Source: Deltaproteobacteria bacterium (GTDB taxonomy: Bacteria > Myxococcota > JADLHZ01). Taken from it: DNA of 64,000 nt. The notes beneath the pieces were generated by a model that worked only from the letters and a program-made list of their open reading frames with translations, had not been told where the DNA came from and did no database searches. Numbering within the stretch: the stretch's first letter is position 1; every line of letters begins with the position of its first letter. Shown here in pieces: positions 8,487-16,913 of the stretch. Location of the stretch: positions 1 through 64,000 of the forward strand of contig JADLHZ010000004.1 of assembly GCA_020848545.1 (NCBI GenBank). The letters are read 5' to 3'. The position numbers and the translations under genes were made by a program.

Positions 8487-11476
8487 CAGTAGAGATTCAC
8501 GAACGCGGGCAGCGCATCCGGAGGAACTTCGAGCGCGCGGTCGACACTTTTTCCGTGGTTGAAAGAAACGTAAATCTTCCGTGCTTCAGCGTCCCAGTAG
8601 GCGAGATCGAGGCGCCGGTCGCCGTCATAGTCGTGAGGCAATGGGACGCCGGCGCCCGTGCCGAATGTCCAACGCTCGACAGCCCCGGACTTTGGATCGC
8701 GGCGATACCAAGACTGATCCTTCGGCCGCCAAACGACGAGCTCATCCAACCCGTCGCCGTCGTAGTCGCCCGGCACGAGGATGTCACCGGGAGCGCCGAA
8801 CTGAATCGTGACCAACGGTTTGGCTTCGGCGCCGATCTGCGACAACGTCCAGTTACCGGTCGCCGTGTCGTAAGCTCCGAGCGTTTGAGCGCCGGCGGCG
8901 AAATGACCCACCACCGGCACCGTACTCAGCCCACTCGGTGTCGCTGGGCCTTTGAGGTTCCCATTGTCCCGGAGCCACTCCCCGCTTGCGCGACGCCAAG
9001 CGATGACTTCCTGCGTGCCCTTGCCTTCGACATCTACGACGAGCGGAACTTCGAGATCCCAGGTCCAACGCCGGCGCTCTTTGCTCCAAACGCCGTCCAC
9101 GCCCGCCGTGGACCAATACCAAGCGCTGTATTCGGTGAGATCCGACATCTTCACGCCGCGCGAAAAATAGCTATCCGCCATGCGCGCAACGGTGAAGCCT
9201 TGCGCTTGCCCAAAGTGGCCGCAGAGCACCAGCGCGTAATCGTCGACGAAGTCGCGAGGCAGCGCTTGGCGACGATCGCCGGTCAAGACTTCTTGATGCG
9301 CACGATCGTAGAACGAGATCGGGCTGCTCGGTTCACCTTGTAGCACGACGCGCGGACGCCAGTAGCGTTCGATGCCGGCATCGACGTCGCGCGTAGTGCC
9401 GGCGATTCTGTAGATATTGCGATCGCCCGCGCGAATCGTGGGGAGGAAGATCTTTTCGGCGACCAGCTTCGCGAAGCGGCTGCGCACGATGAGCGGCATT
9501 CGCTCGAGATCGTTCGAGCTCTCGTAGTACCAAAGAGCCCCCGAATCGGCTTCCGCGCCAGGACGCAAGCGCGCCATCCGTCCGCTCTTGCGCACCTGCT
9601 CGGCCACGAGCGTCGCGTCGATGAGAAAGCTCCCTGTTCGTTCGTAGCGCCGTGGCGTGACGCTGAAGATGCTGCCGCTGTGGATCTGGAGCTCGTCGAG
9701 GAAGCCGCGCCGCGATTCGCTGTCCCACGCCACGTCGAAATAGACATCGCGATTCGACTGCTTGAGCCCTGCTAGCTTCTGACCGATCTCGACGACGTCC
9801 GCGTACGCTGGCAGTGGGAACGGCGACTCGTAAAAGCCGAGCCACTCATTCTCTTTGGAAAACGCAGCGGCGTAGACGTGAATGCAAGGTACGATGGCCA
9901 TCGCAAGGAGCGCAGGCGCCACGATCCACCAACGCCAAAGCCGCACGGAGAGTGCGAGCGCGAAGGCAGACAAGATCGCGAGCGCGAGGTGGGACACGAA
10001 GAAGAACTTCGCTATTTCGGTGTACTCTTCGATCGCGCGAGCGCCGTAGGAATAGTAGAGAAACTGCGCCGGCAAATACGACACGATCAGCATCACGAGA
10101 AAATAGTGAAACACGAAGCGACGTGGCTCGGCGCTGAGACGTCGAGAGCGACGCCAGGCGACCATCGCGACAACAGCGAGCACGAGCGGCAAACCAAAGC
10201 CGGCGACGTTCCAATTGATAAATCCGAGGACACCGCCCTCGGAGTAGCCAAAGCCGGGCCGAACGCTCAGCGTGGTCAAGTCGAGGCCGTAGAAGTCACC
10301 GCGAGACAAGACGCCGCCATGGGCAAACGCGAAGAAAGCAACGAGAACGGTGAACAACGCGGCATCGGTGAAACCGCGCAGGGTCGGCCGGCTCACCCAG
10401 CGTCCCGCCAAGAGCAGCCCTGCCGTGACTGCGCTCACCGCCCCGAACACCGCATGACACAAGAAGAGGAGCCCGAACGTGAACGCACAAGCCGCTAGCA
10501 GAGACCGCCGTTCGCTCCGCATCCACGTGCCGAGCAGCCACGCGGCAAAGATCGCGACCGCGACTCCGAGCGCGACCGCATGCTGTTGCAGTTGATTAGC
10601 GATGTCCCAAGGCAGATTCGAATTGCTCCCATCGAGATTGCGCAAGTGAAAGACCGCTGTGCGCCCTGCTTCCAGCAGATTCGCAAAGTACCCGCGCGAA
10701 GCGTCATAGTGATGCACGAGCTGCGCTGGACTGCCTTGACGCGGGTAGCCCGAGTAGGTCTCGACCCAGGGGACGTAGAGCCACGCTAGACTGCCGCCAA
10801 GCAGCACCGAGAAGCTTCCCCAAAAACAGGCAAGCCAACGAAAGCCGATCTGCGCGAGCCAGAAAAAGAGAAACAGAAAGACGAACAGGTGAAGGGCCAC
10901 GGTCACGACGTCGACGCTGACGTTCGGCGAGAGGCGTAGAGTCCACGTCAACGCGCCGGCCAGCATAGTGACCGCATAGTGGTACTTGATCGGCACATCC
11001 GGAAAGGCGTTGTGCCGCGGCGGGAACAGCCCTTCCGCGAACTGGCTCGGCGCCGTCAGGTGAATCGCGCTCGACGCGACCTCGTCCCAATAGGGAGTGC
11101 TTACGGCGAACAACCATTGCGGAACGCCGATGGCCATTGCGATAGGAATCAACGGCGCCCACGTGCGCCACTGCACGAAAAGCGCGCGCGCCGAAAGCTC
11201 TTCACGGCGCGCAGCGATCAGCCAAACGCAAGTCGCCAGGTTGAAGGCAAACCAAGCTCCCATAGCGATAATCGAGTTCTGCGTGATCCTTCCGATCAAG
11301 TTGACGACGCCGAGCCAAGCGACCAAGGCGCCGCCGATCGCGGCGAGGACGCGCAAGAACGGAGCTGTGTCTTTCAAGCGTCCGACGGCCCACCACATCG
11401 GGAGGAAAAAGACGAAGGTGACGGCGGCGAGCAACCCGCACCGAGCGACGAACATGATCACGCTCTGCTCGTTCAT
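8486..11476 (-). CDS. Polytopic GT-C-like membrane protein with C-terminal FG-GAP-like repeats
   Basis: The 996-residue protein has about 12 hydrophobic segments in residues 1-550. An acidic motif in an early loop (TPYWDEV) and KYHYAVTML before the next helix resemble catalytic loops of GT-C lipid-linked-sugar transferases. Residues about 560-800 form a soluble domain. Three FG-GAP/VCBS-like blades follow: VVDVEGKGTQEVIAWRR, PGDYDGDGLDELVVWRP and PHDYDGDRRLDLAYWD, the latter two with Ca-binding DxDGDG-type loops. FG-GAP blades normally bind Ca and partners outside the cell, so the C terminus should be periplasmic. The family is unassigned. A related YHY motif occurs in the membrane protein at 58705-60573. 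It is part of a run of minus-strand genes with a 7-base gap to the methyltransferase upstream. Confidence 0.75.
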   Translation of the reverse strand: MNEQSVIMFVARCGLLAAVTFVFFLPMWWAVGRLKDTAPFLRVLAAIGGALVAWLGVVNLIGRITQNSIIAMGAWFAFNLATCVWLIAARREELSARALFVQWRTWAPLIPIAMAIGVPQWLFAVSTPYWDEVASSAIHLTAPSQFAEGLFPPRHNAFPDVPIKYHYAVTMLAGALTWTLRLSPNVSVDVVTVALHLFVFLFLFFWLAQIGFRWLACFWGSFSVLLGGSLAWLYVPWVETYSGYPRQGSPAQLVHHYDASRGYFANLLEAGRTAVFHLRNLDGSNSNLPWDIANQLQQHAVALGVAVAIFAAWLLGTWMRSERRSLLAACAFTFGLLFLCHAVFGAVSAVTAGLLLAGRWVSRPTLRGFTDAALFTVLVAFFAFAHGGVLSRGDFYGLDLTTLSVRPGFGYSEGGVLGFINWNVAGFGLPLVLAVVAMVAWRRSRRLSAEPRRFVFHYFLVMLIVSYLPAQFLYYSYGARAIEEYTEIAKFFFVSHLALAILSAFALALSVRLWRWWIVAPALLAMAIVPCIHVYAAAFSKENEWLGFYESPFPLPAYADVVEIGQKLAGLKQSNRDVYFDVAWDSESRRGFLDELQIHSGSIFSVTPRRYERTGSFLIDATLVAEQVRKSGRMARLRPGAEADSGALWYYESSNDLERMPLIVRSRFAKLVAEKIFLPTIRAGDRNIYRIAGTTRDVDAGIERYWRPRVVLQGEPSSPISFYDRAHQEVLTGDRRQALPRDFVDDYALVLCGHFGQAQGFTVARMADSYFSRGVKMSDLTEYSAWYWSTAGVDGVWSKERRRWTWDLEVPLVVDVEGKGTQEVIAWRRASGEWLRDNGNLKGPATPSGLSTVPVVGHFAAGAQTLGAYDTATGNWTLSQIGAEAKPLVTIQFGAPGDILVPGDYDGDGLDELVVWRPKDQSWYRRDPKSGAVERWTFGTGAGVPLPHDYDGDRRLDLAYWDAEARKIYVSFNHGKSVDRALEVPPDALPAFVNLY

Positions 11477-11483
11477 CGCGTCG

Positions 11484-12179
11484 TCAACGCGTCGGTTTCG
11501 TCGCTCTAACGCCGAGGTTCACCATCAGTGGGCCGATCCTCGCGCCGAGCTTGTCGATGCGTCTGAGCAGCGGGTACGTGATGGGAAGAACGAAGGGGAT
11601 CAGGTGAAACCCTTTGATAGAGTCGACGCGAAGACCCGCGGCTTCAACATGTCGCCGCAGCTTCCACCAGCTGACCCAGTTCTCGTAGCCCTCGTACGGG
11701 CGAAGCTTCAACAGATTCGCGAGGTCGATCGCCCAATGCCAAGTCTGGTTCGGCACCGTAATCGCCGCGACACCGCCAGGTCGTAGAACGCGCCCGAGCT
11801 CTGCGACCGCGCGCTTCGGGTCGGTTGTATGCTCTATGACTTCGGAGCAGACGACATAGTCGAAATGAGCGTCCGGGAACGGCAGCTCGAGTACGCTGCC
11901 GACGACACGCGTTGAATCACACTTCTTCGCTACCTGCGCGAGCAAGTTCTCGCCGACATCAAGCGACGTCACCCGGGCGCCGCGATCACAAGCACGCTTG
12001 CTGAACCAGCCTGTGCCGGAGCCGGCGTCGAGCAGCTTCTTGCCGTGCAGATCGTCGGTCAAGAATTCGTCGTAGATCACCTCGATGCGCCGCTCGAGAT
12101 CGTACATGTTCATCTTGGCGTCGAACTGATCGGCGAAGCGCTCGTAAAACATCGAACGGCGATCTTCCTGCAGGGTCAT
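11484..12179 (-). CDS. Class I SAM-dependent methyltransferase
   Basis: The 231-residue protein has motif I LLDAGSGTGWFS near residue 49, an acidic residue ending strand 2 (SLDVGENLL), motif III YVVCSEVIEHTTDP and LGRVLRPGGVAAITVPN, all typical of Methyltransf_11 enzymes. C-terminal hydrophobic stretches (FHLIPFVLPITYPLL) could associate with membrane or lipid-linked substrates, as in ubiquinone- or glycan-modifying methyltransferases. It sits directly upstream of the GT-C/FG-GAP gene, so methylation of a glycan intermediate is the likeliest role. It starts 13 bases after the cyclophilin gene stop. Confidence 0.85.
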   Translation of the reverse strand: MTLQEDRRSMFYERFADQFDAKMNMYDLERRIEVIYDEFLTDDLHGKKLLDAGSGTGWFSKRACDRGARVTSLDVGENLLAQVAKKCDSTRVVGSVLELPFPDAHFDYVVCSEVIEHTTDPKRAVAELGRVLRPGGVAAITVPNQTWHWAIDLANLLKLRPYEGYENWVSWWKLRRHVEAAGLRVDSIKGFHLIPFVLPITYPLLRRIDKLGARIGPLMVNLGVRATKPTR

Positions 12180-12192
12180 CGTATCCTCGAAC

Positions 12193-12846
12193 TCAGTCGA
12201 CTATGGTCGCCATGCGCACATAGTCGAGATTGGGAAATTCTTTGTCGAGATACGCGTTCCCTTCGTCGAGGATCCGGGTCTGATTCGGTCCGCTCGGCGC
12301 GTCTCCATACTGGGTATTGATCTTGTCGACCACCTCCATCCCGGAGATGACTTGCCCGAAGGGCGTGAATCCGCTCGGATCCAGCCGGGAGTTGTCGACG
12401 AAGTTGATGAAGAATTGCGTCGTGCGAGAATTCGGTCCGGCCTTTGCGAAAGTCACGTATCCGCGCTTGTTCGACTGCGCAAACTTGGGTTTGGGATCGT
12501 CCTGGATCAGGGCGTTGCGCCATTTCTGATTCACTGTCGGCGAGCCGTGAAGGCCGAGCTGAACCATGAAGCCTTTCACTGCCCGGAACATCGCGACGTT
12601 GTCGTAGTAGCCTCTTTGCACGAGGTGAAAGAATCGATCGGCCCCGAGCGGTGACCATTCGCGGCGCACCATGATCACAAACTCGCCTTTGGTCGTGATG
12701 AACTTTGCTTTGTAGACCGCCGGAGCTTGCGCTGTTGCCGTCTCGGGTTGCAGCAACGCAGCATGCGACGCTTCGGGCGTTGGCTTTTCCCTGCACGCCG
12801 TTTGAGCGAGCGAGAGAAAAGCAATGATGGCGAACAGAAGTCTCAT
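12193..12846 (-). CDS. Cyclophilin-type peptidyl-prolyl isomerase, exported
   Basis: The 217-residue protein has an N-terminal hydrophobic leader ending QTAC near residue 18. The cysteine suggests a lipoprotein, although Gln at the -3 position is atypical, so simple secretion is also possible. The cyclophilin domain shows FRAVKGFMVQLG (active-site Arg and the GFM-Q motif) and TTQFFINFVDN (QFFI core). Cyclophilins isomerise X-Pro bonds and help fold exported proteins. Gene order suggests co-transcription from the TPR lipoprotein at 13667 downwards. The canonical Trp of eukaryotic cyclophilins is not conserved, as is usual in bacterial members. Confidence 0.88.
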   Translation of the reverse strand: MRLLFAIIAFLSLAQTACREKPTPEASHAALLQPETATAQAPAVYKAKFITTKGEFVIMVRREWSPLGADRFFHLVQRGYYDNVAMFRAVKGFMVQLGLHGSPTVNQKWRNALIQDDPKPKFAQSNKRGYVTFAKAGPNSRTTQFFINFVDNSRLDPSGFTPFGQVISGMEVVDKINTQYGDAPSGPNQTRILDEGNAYLDKEFPNLDYVRMATIVD

Positions 12847-13161
12847 AATGCTTCGTTCTCCTGCGAAACCACGGGTTGTATCAAGAAAATGTCACTTTTT
12901 TGAAACAAATGGCGTCGGCTCTTATGTCCCGGCCCACACGCCGGCGCCATCAACGCCCGCACATTGCATTCGTTCACACTGCCCATCTTGCACGCGGCGC
13001 GAAAGTGATCCACCGCGCCCTTGTCGTCTCTGGTGTTGCACGTACCGGCGTGCGCAGCGGCCGAGTTCGACGCACCCGTCCGGACTCGCCAGCTTTGCAG
13101 GGGCGGCGAACTCGAAGGACGCGACGTCGAGCGCGACGAGGCGATCGCGCTGAGCACGCAC
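12843..13161 (-). pseudogene. Frameshifted Sel1-like repeat remnant
   Basis: Starting at GTG 13161, three bases after the TPR gene stop, one frame reads sensible sequence ending SPDGCVELGRCA. A different frame then reads AGTCNTRDDKGAVDHFRAAC and CKMGSVNECN, down to a stop at 12843. Joined, these match the Sel1-type stretch of the peptidase at 20374-22098, which reads GCAEIGRCARAGTC and later AIEHFKNACAKGS. The join lacks two bases (a GC in CGCGCC would restore it). It is either a decayed gene or an assembly error. This accounts for the otherwise gene-free 317 bases between the cyclophilin and TPR genes. Confidence 0.6.
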
Positions 13162-13163
13162 CG

Positions 13164-13667
13164 TTATTTCTTGCCACTCGACGCCTTGGCTCCCGTCGAG
13201 CCCGTCACGGTCTTCACGTTCGCCAGCCGCTGCAGGGTCATCTGCAAGTTGTTCTTCGCGATCTGAAAGCTCGGCCGCAGCTCGAGCGCTTTCTTGAACG
13301 CCGCGACGGCTTCCTCGTCGCGGTTCAAGGAATAGAGCGACCAACCGAGATCGTTCCATGCCGGCGCAGTCGTGTTTGTGTCCGGCAAAGCGGCGATGGC
13401 GGCCTTGAACAGATCGATCGCCATCGCGTGATCGGCGGCCTTCTGGCGGATCGTCGCCTGCGCGAAGAGCGCGTTGAAGGCGCCGAGCTGACTCGCTTGC
13501 TTCAACTGCTCCACGGTCGCGTTGCTCATCGCGCCGGTCGCAGCGCTGGCGGCGTTCAATCCGGTGCCGGCGCTCGGTCCGGGCGGGGCCTTCAGCGGAT
13601 CTTTTGCGGTGCACGCGGCCATGACGCTGCATACGGCGAACGCCATGGCAAGTCCTGCGTTATTCAT
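13164..13667 (-). CDS. TPR-repeat lipoprotein
   Basis: I start at ATG 13667, which has GAAGGTGG upstream and opens on a lipoprotein signal (AFAVCSVMAACTAKD, lipobox VMAAC). A low-complexity Ala/Gly linker follows, then TPR-like helices with ADHAMAIDLFKAAIAALPD, AWNDLGWSLYSLNRDEEAV and KKALELRPSFQIAKNNL. Predicted location is a lipid-anchored periplasmic TPR scaffold. It closely resembles the TPR half of the protein at 5193-5933. It heads a minus-strand gene run and is divergent from the TMTC-like gene. Confidence 0.82.
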   Translation of the reverse strand: MNNAGLAMAFAVCSVMAACTAKDPLKAPPGPSAGTGLNAASAATGAMSNATVEQLKQASQLGAFNALFAQATIRQKAADHAMAIDLFKAAIAALPDTNTTAPAWNDLGWSLYSLNRDEEAVAAFKKALELRPSFQIAKNNLQMTLQRLANVKTVTGSTGAKASSGKK

Positions 13668-13711
13668 ATCGCCACCTTCATGCCAATTCCGCGGCGAGAT
13701 CAAGAAAGCGC

Positions 13712-15553
13712 GTGCGGGAAAAAATACCCCTCGCCCGCGTTGCGAGCTACGACTCCCCTGTGTCCAAAGCGTCTCAGAAACGCGCGCGGCCGAAGACCGC
13801 CGGAGATCCCGATGTTTCTTCGTCTCTGTCGGCGCCGAAGAGCGACCTCGCCCGCCCGAGCACGGCGTGGATCATCGCCGCGGTCATTGCCGTCGCGGTC
13901 GGCCTCGCCTATGCGAATCACTTCGACAACACCTTTCACTTCGACGATCACCACGTCATCCAGAACAACCCGGACATCCGCCAGCTCGCGAACATTCCGC
14001 GCTTCTTCACCGGCGACGCCGTGTTCAGCGTGCTGGCGCCGAACCGCACCTACCGGCCGCTGCTCTCGACCACCTTCGCGATCGACTACGCGATCGCCGG
14101 CGGCTACACGCCGCGCACCTACCAAGTGCACAGCTTCCTTTGGTTCGTGGCGCAGCTCGCGTTGATGGTGCTCCTGTTCCGAAAGCTGCTCGCCACGATC
14201 ACGCCGCACGCGACGCTGCTCTCGCTCGCCGCTGTCGCCTTCTACGGCCTACATCCGGTGAACGCCGAGACCGTCAACTACATCTGCCAGCGCTCGGACA
14301 TCATCTCGGCCGTCGGCGCCGTGCTCGCGCTCATATTGTTCATCCGCCGGCCGCAACCTTGGGGCTGGCACCTCGTCGCGATGCTCGTCGCGTGCTTCGG
14401 CAAGCAGACGACGGTGATGTTCGCGCCGACGCTCGCCGTCTACGTGTATCTGTTCACCGACGGCTCACGCATGAAGCGCGCAGACACGGCGCTGCGCATG
14501 GCGTGGCCGGCGCTGCTCCTCGCCGGCATCTTCTACATCGTGCAAGGCAAGCTCACGCCGAGCTCGTTCTCTGCGAGCGACACGCCGGCGTGGCAATACG
14601 CGCTCACGCAGCCGGCGGTGATCGCGCACTACTTCCGCTCGTTCTTCTGGGCGGACGACCTGAGCGCCGACTCCGACTTCGAGCTCGTCAGCGGCCTCTC
14701 TGATCCGCGCGTGTGGCTCGGCCTCGGCTTCTTGGCGCTCCTCGGCATGGCGTTCTCGTGGTGCAGCAAGCGCGAAGAATGGCGCGCCGTCGCCTTCGGC
14801 CTCGCCTGGTTCGTGCTCGCGCTCTTGCCGACGTCGAGCGTCATTCCGCTCGCCGAGCCGATGAACGATCACCGCATGTTCTACCCCTTCGTCGGCCTCG
14901 TGCTGGCGTTGGCTGCCGCGCTCTACCTCGTGATGGAGCGCGGCCGCGGCGCGGATCGGGCGATCCGCACCCTGCTCCTCTGCCTGATCCCGGTAGGGAC
15001 GCTCGCGGCGGCGATGACCGTGCAGCGCAATCAAGTCTGGAAGACCGAAGAGTCGCTCTGGTTCGACACCGCGAAAAAGAGCCCGAAGAACGGCCGCGGC
15101 CTCATGAACTACGGCTTGTCGCAGATGGCGGTCGGCCGCTACGAGATCGCGCTCGACTACTTCGAGCGCGCGCGCCAGCTCTTGCCGCAATACGCAAACG
15201 CCGAAGTGAACGTAGCCATCGCGCAGAACGGGCTCGGCAAGCCGGACGCCGAGATCGAGAGCCACTTCAAGCGCGCGGTCACGCTCTCGGTGCGGGCACC
15301 GATCGGCCACACTTTCTACGCATCGTGGCTGACGAAGCGAAAGCGCTACGCCGACGCGATCTCTGTGCTCGAACAGGGCTTGAAGATCGACCGCGCGAGC
15401 TACGAGATCTACATGCAGCTCATGGCCAACTACGAAGCGCAGGGCGACTGGGGCAAGGTGGCGAGCACTGCGAAGGCCGCGCTCACGCAGTACCCGAACA
15501 ACGCCGAGCTGCAGCGCCGCCTCGCCGAAGCCGAACAGAAGGCGCCGCATTGA
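13712..15553 (+). CDS. TMTC-like GT-C membrane protein with C-terminal TPRs
   Basis: The protein is about 613 residues. After a basic N-terminal tail, about ten membrane segments begin at AWIIAAVIAVAVGLAYA. The first loop carries an acidic FHFDDHHVIQNNP motif. The segment HPVNAETVNYICQRSDI matches the conserved loop of eukaryotic TMTC1-4 O-mannosyltransferases and bacterial relatives. The last 180 residues are TPR-like (LMNYGLSQMAVGRYEIALDYFERAR and following). TMTC proteins transfer a sugar from a polyprenyl-phosphate donor to exported protein; a protein O-glycosylation role here is inference. The longest start is GTG 13712, 44 bases from the divergent gene. GTG 13760 would leave more promoter room. 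The stop overlaps the next gene (TTGA). Confidence 0.82.
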   Translation: MREKIPLARVASYDSPVSKASQKRARPKTAGDPDVSSSLSAPKSDLARPSTAWIIAAVIAVAVGLAYANHFDNTFHFDDHHVIQNNPDIRQLANIPRFFTGDAVFSVLAPNRTYRPLLSTTFAIDYAIAGGYTPRTYQVHSFLWFVAQLALMVLLFRKLLATITPHATLLSLAAVAFYGLHPVNAETVNYICQRSDIISAVGAVLALILFIRRPQPWGWHLVAMLVACFGKQTTVMFAPTLAVYVYLFTDGSRMKRADTALRMAWPALLLAGIFYIVQGKLTPSSFSASDTPAWQYALTQPAVIAHYFRSFFWADDLSADSDFELVSGLSDPRVWLGLGFLALLGMAFSWCSKREEWRAVAFGLAWFVLALLPTSSVIPLAEPMNDHRMFYPFVGLVLALAAALYLVMERGRGADRAIRTLLLCLIPVGTLAAAMTVQRNQVWKTEESLWFDTAKKSPKNGRGLMNYGLSQMAVGRYEIALDYFERARQLLPQYANAEVNVAIAQNGLGKPDAEIESHFKRAVTLSVRAPIGHTFYASWLTKRKRYADAISVLEQGLKIDRASYEIYMQLMANYEAQGDWGKVASTAKAALTQYPNNAELQRRLAEAEQKAPH

Positions 15554-16521
15554 CCACGCCGCTTCGCCAGGCGCGCGTGGGCGTCGTCATCCCCTGCTTT
15601 CGCGTGCGGGACCAGGTGCTCAGCGTGATCGCGGGCATCGGCCCCGAGGTGTCGCGCATTTACGTGGTCGACGATGGCTGCCCCGAGCATTCCGGCGCGC
15701 TCGTCAGCGAACGCTGCAAGGATCCGCGCGTCACCGTCTTGCGTCACGAGAAGAACAAGGGCGTCGGCGGCGCCGTCGTCACGGGCTACAAGCGCGGCCT
15801 CGAAGACGGCTGCACGATCCTCGTGAAGGTCGACGGCGACGGGCAGATGGATCCGGCGTTGATCCCGCGCTTCTTGAAGCCGATCCTCGCCGGCGCCGCC
15901 GACTACACGAAGGGCAACCGCTTCTTCGAGCTCGCGCCGCTGCGAAAGATGCCGGCCGTGCGCCTCTTCGGCAACGCCGGCCTCTCGTTCGTCAACAAGC
16001 TGAGCTCCGGCTACTGGGACGTGATGGATCCGACGAACGGCTACACGGCGATCCACGCGAGCGCGCTCCGCCGCCTGCCGCTCGACAAGCTCGCCGAGCG
16101 TTACTTCTTCGAGTCCGACATGCTCTTTCAGCTCGGCCTCGTCCGCGCCGTCGTGCGCGACGTGCCGATGCAGCCACGCTACGCCGGTGAAGCGAGCAGC
16201 CTGCGGATTTCACGCGTGCTCTTCAGCTTTCCGCCGAAGTACCTTTGGCGCTTCGTGCAGCGGATCTTCTTCATGTACTTCATCCGCGACTTCAACGTGG
16301 GGACGCTCGAGATCTGCGCCGGTGTGCCTTCGCTGCTCTTCGGCGTCGGCTTCGGCCTGTGGAAATGGATCGAGGCGTACCAAACCGCGCAGCCGACGCC
16401 GACCGGCACGATCATGCTCGCCACGCTGCCGACGCTGCTCGGCAGTCAGCTCCTGCTCAGTGCGCTCATGTTCGACGTGAGCCACGTGCCGCGCATCCCG
16501 CTGGCCGAGAACGATCCGTGA
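15550..16521 (+). CDS. GT2 glycosyltransferase, polyprenyl-phosphate sugar synthase-like
   Basis: The start is TTG 15550, overlapping the TMTC stop as TTGA, with AGAAGG seven bases upstream. The GT-A domain shows VVIPCFRVRDQV, YVVDDGCPEHSG near residue 40 and the metal motif VKVDGDGQMDP near residue 95. Two C-terminal helices follow (VPSLLFGVGFGLWKW and LATLPTLLGSQLLLSALMF). The layout is that of DPM1/GtrB-type enzymes that make polyprenyl-phosphate sugars. Its position directly behind the TMTC-like gene suggests it supplies the lipid-linked sugar that TMTC uses, since TMTC proteins take dolichyl-phosphate mannose in eukaryotes. Confidence 0.87.
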   Translation: MTTPLRQARVGVVIPCFRVRDQVLSVIAGIGPEVSRIYVVDDGCPEHSGALVSERCKDPRVTVLRHEKNKGVGGAVVTGYKRGLEDGCTILVKVDGDGQMDPALIPRFLKPILAGAADYTKGNRFFELAPLRKMPAVRLFGNAGLSFVNKLSSGYWDVMDPTNGYTAIHASALRRLPLDKLAERYFFESDMLFQLGLVRAVVRDVPMQPRYAGEASSLRISRVLFSFPPKYLWRFVQRIFFMYFIRDFNVGTLEICAGVPSLLFGVGFGLWKWIEAYQTAQPTPTGTIMLATLPTLLGSQLLLSALMFDVSHVPRIPLAENDP

Positions 16522-16913
16522 GCACCCTCGCCGAAGAAGGCCGCTACCTCGCGCGCTTCCTATTCGCGGCGCCGCTCGCCGAAGCGGTGATCGATCACTA
16601 CGTGGCCGCGCACGTGCATTTGTTCACCGGCGCGATCACACGGCCGGTCGACGTCGCGAAGATCGTCGAGCGCCGCTTGGACGCCGAGGCCGTGGAGCTC
16701 GTGTTGCGCCGGCGCGATCCGATGAACGCGCTGTCGCAGAAGATGCAGATCCTCGTCTACGTCGCCGAAGCGCGGCGCGAGCTCTATCCTTTGTTCGTCT
16801 CCGAGCACGCGCGGCCGTTCACCGCATTCGTGCGGCTCGCGTGGGGCGTCGTGCGCGCGGCGTACAAGCTCGTGAAGGGTCGCTACCTCTTGAGCGCGCA
16901 CCGTGACCTATGA
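16518..16913 (+). CDS. Unknown 131-residue protein coupled to GMC-like flavoprotein
   Basis: GTG 16518 overlaps the upstream stop (GTGA), and the 3' end overlaps the next start by 11 bases, so it is translated as part of one operon. The product is Cys-free, Arg-rich and mostly helical, with an amphipathic stretch FVRLAWGVVRAAYKLVKGRY near the end and no clear membrane helix or signal peptide. I do not recognise the family. Its position just before a GMC-like oxidoreductase recalls the small subunit of membrane gluconate dehydrogenase-type complexes, but I see no sequence motif that proves this. Confidence 0.7.
   Translation: MSTLAEEGRYLARFLFAAPLAEAVIDHYVAAHVHLFTGAITRPVDVAKIVERRLDAEAVELVLRRRDPMNALSQKMQILVYVAEARRELYPLFVSEHARPFTAFVRLAWGVVRAAYKLVKGRYLLSAHRDL

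Noticed and set aside
12922-13632. Single minus-strand gene overlapping the TPR lipoprotein
   Set aside because: Most of the frame is Arg-rich shadow of the TPR gene; only its end matches Sel1, and this is better explained as a frameshifted remnant.
14465-15550. Long antisense frame to the TMTC-like gene
   Set aside because: Product is Arg/Glu/Ala-rich with no hydrophobic pattern or domain; the plus strand has membrane helices and TPRs.
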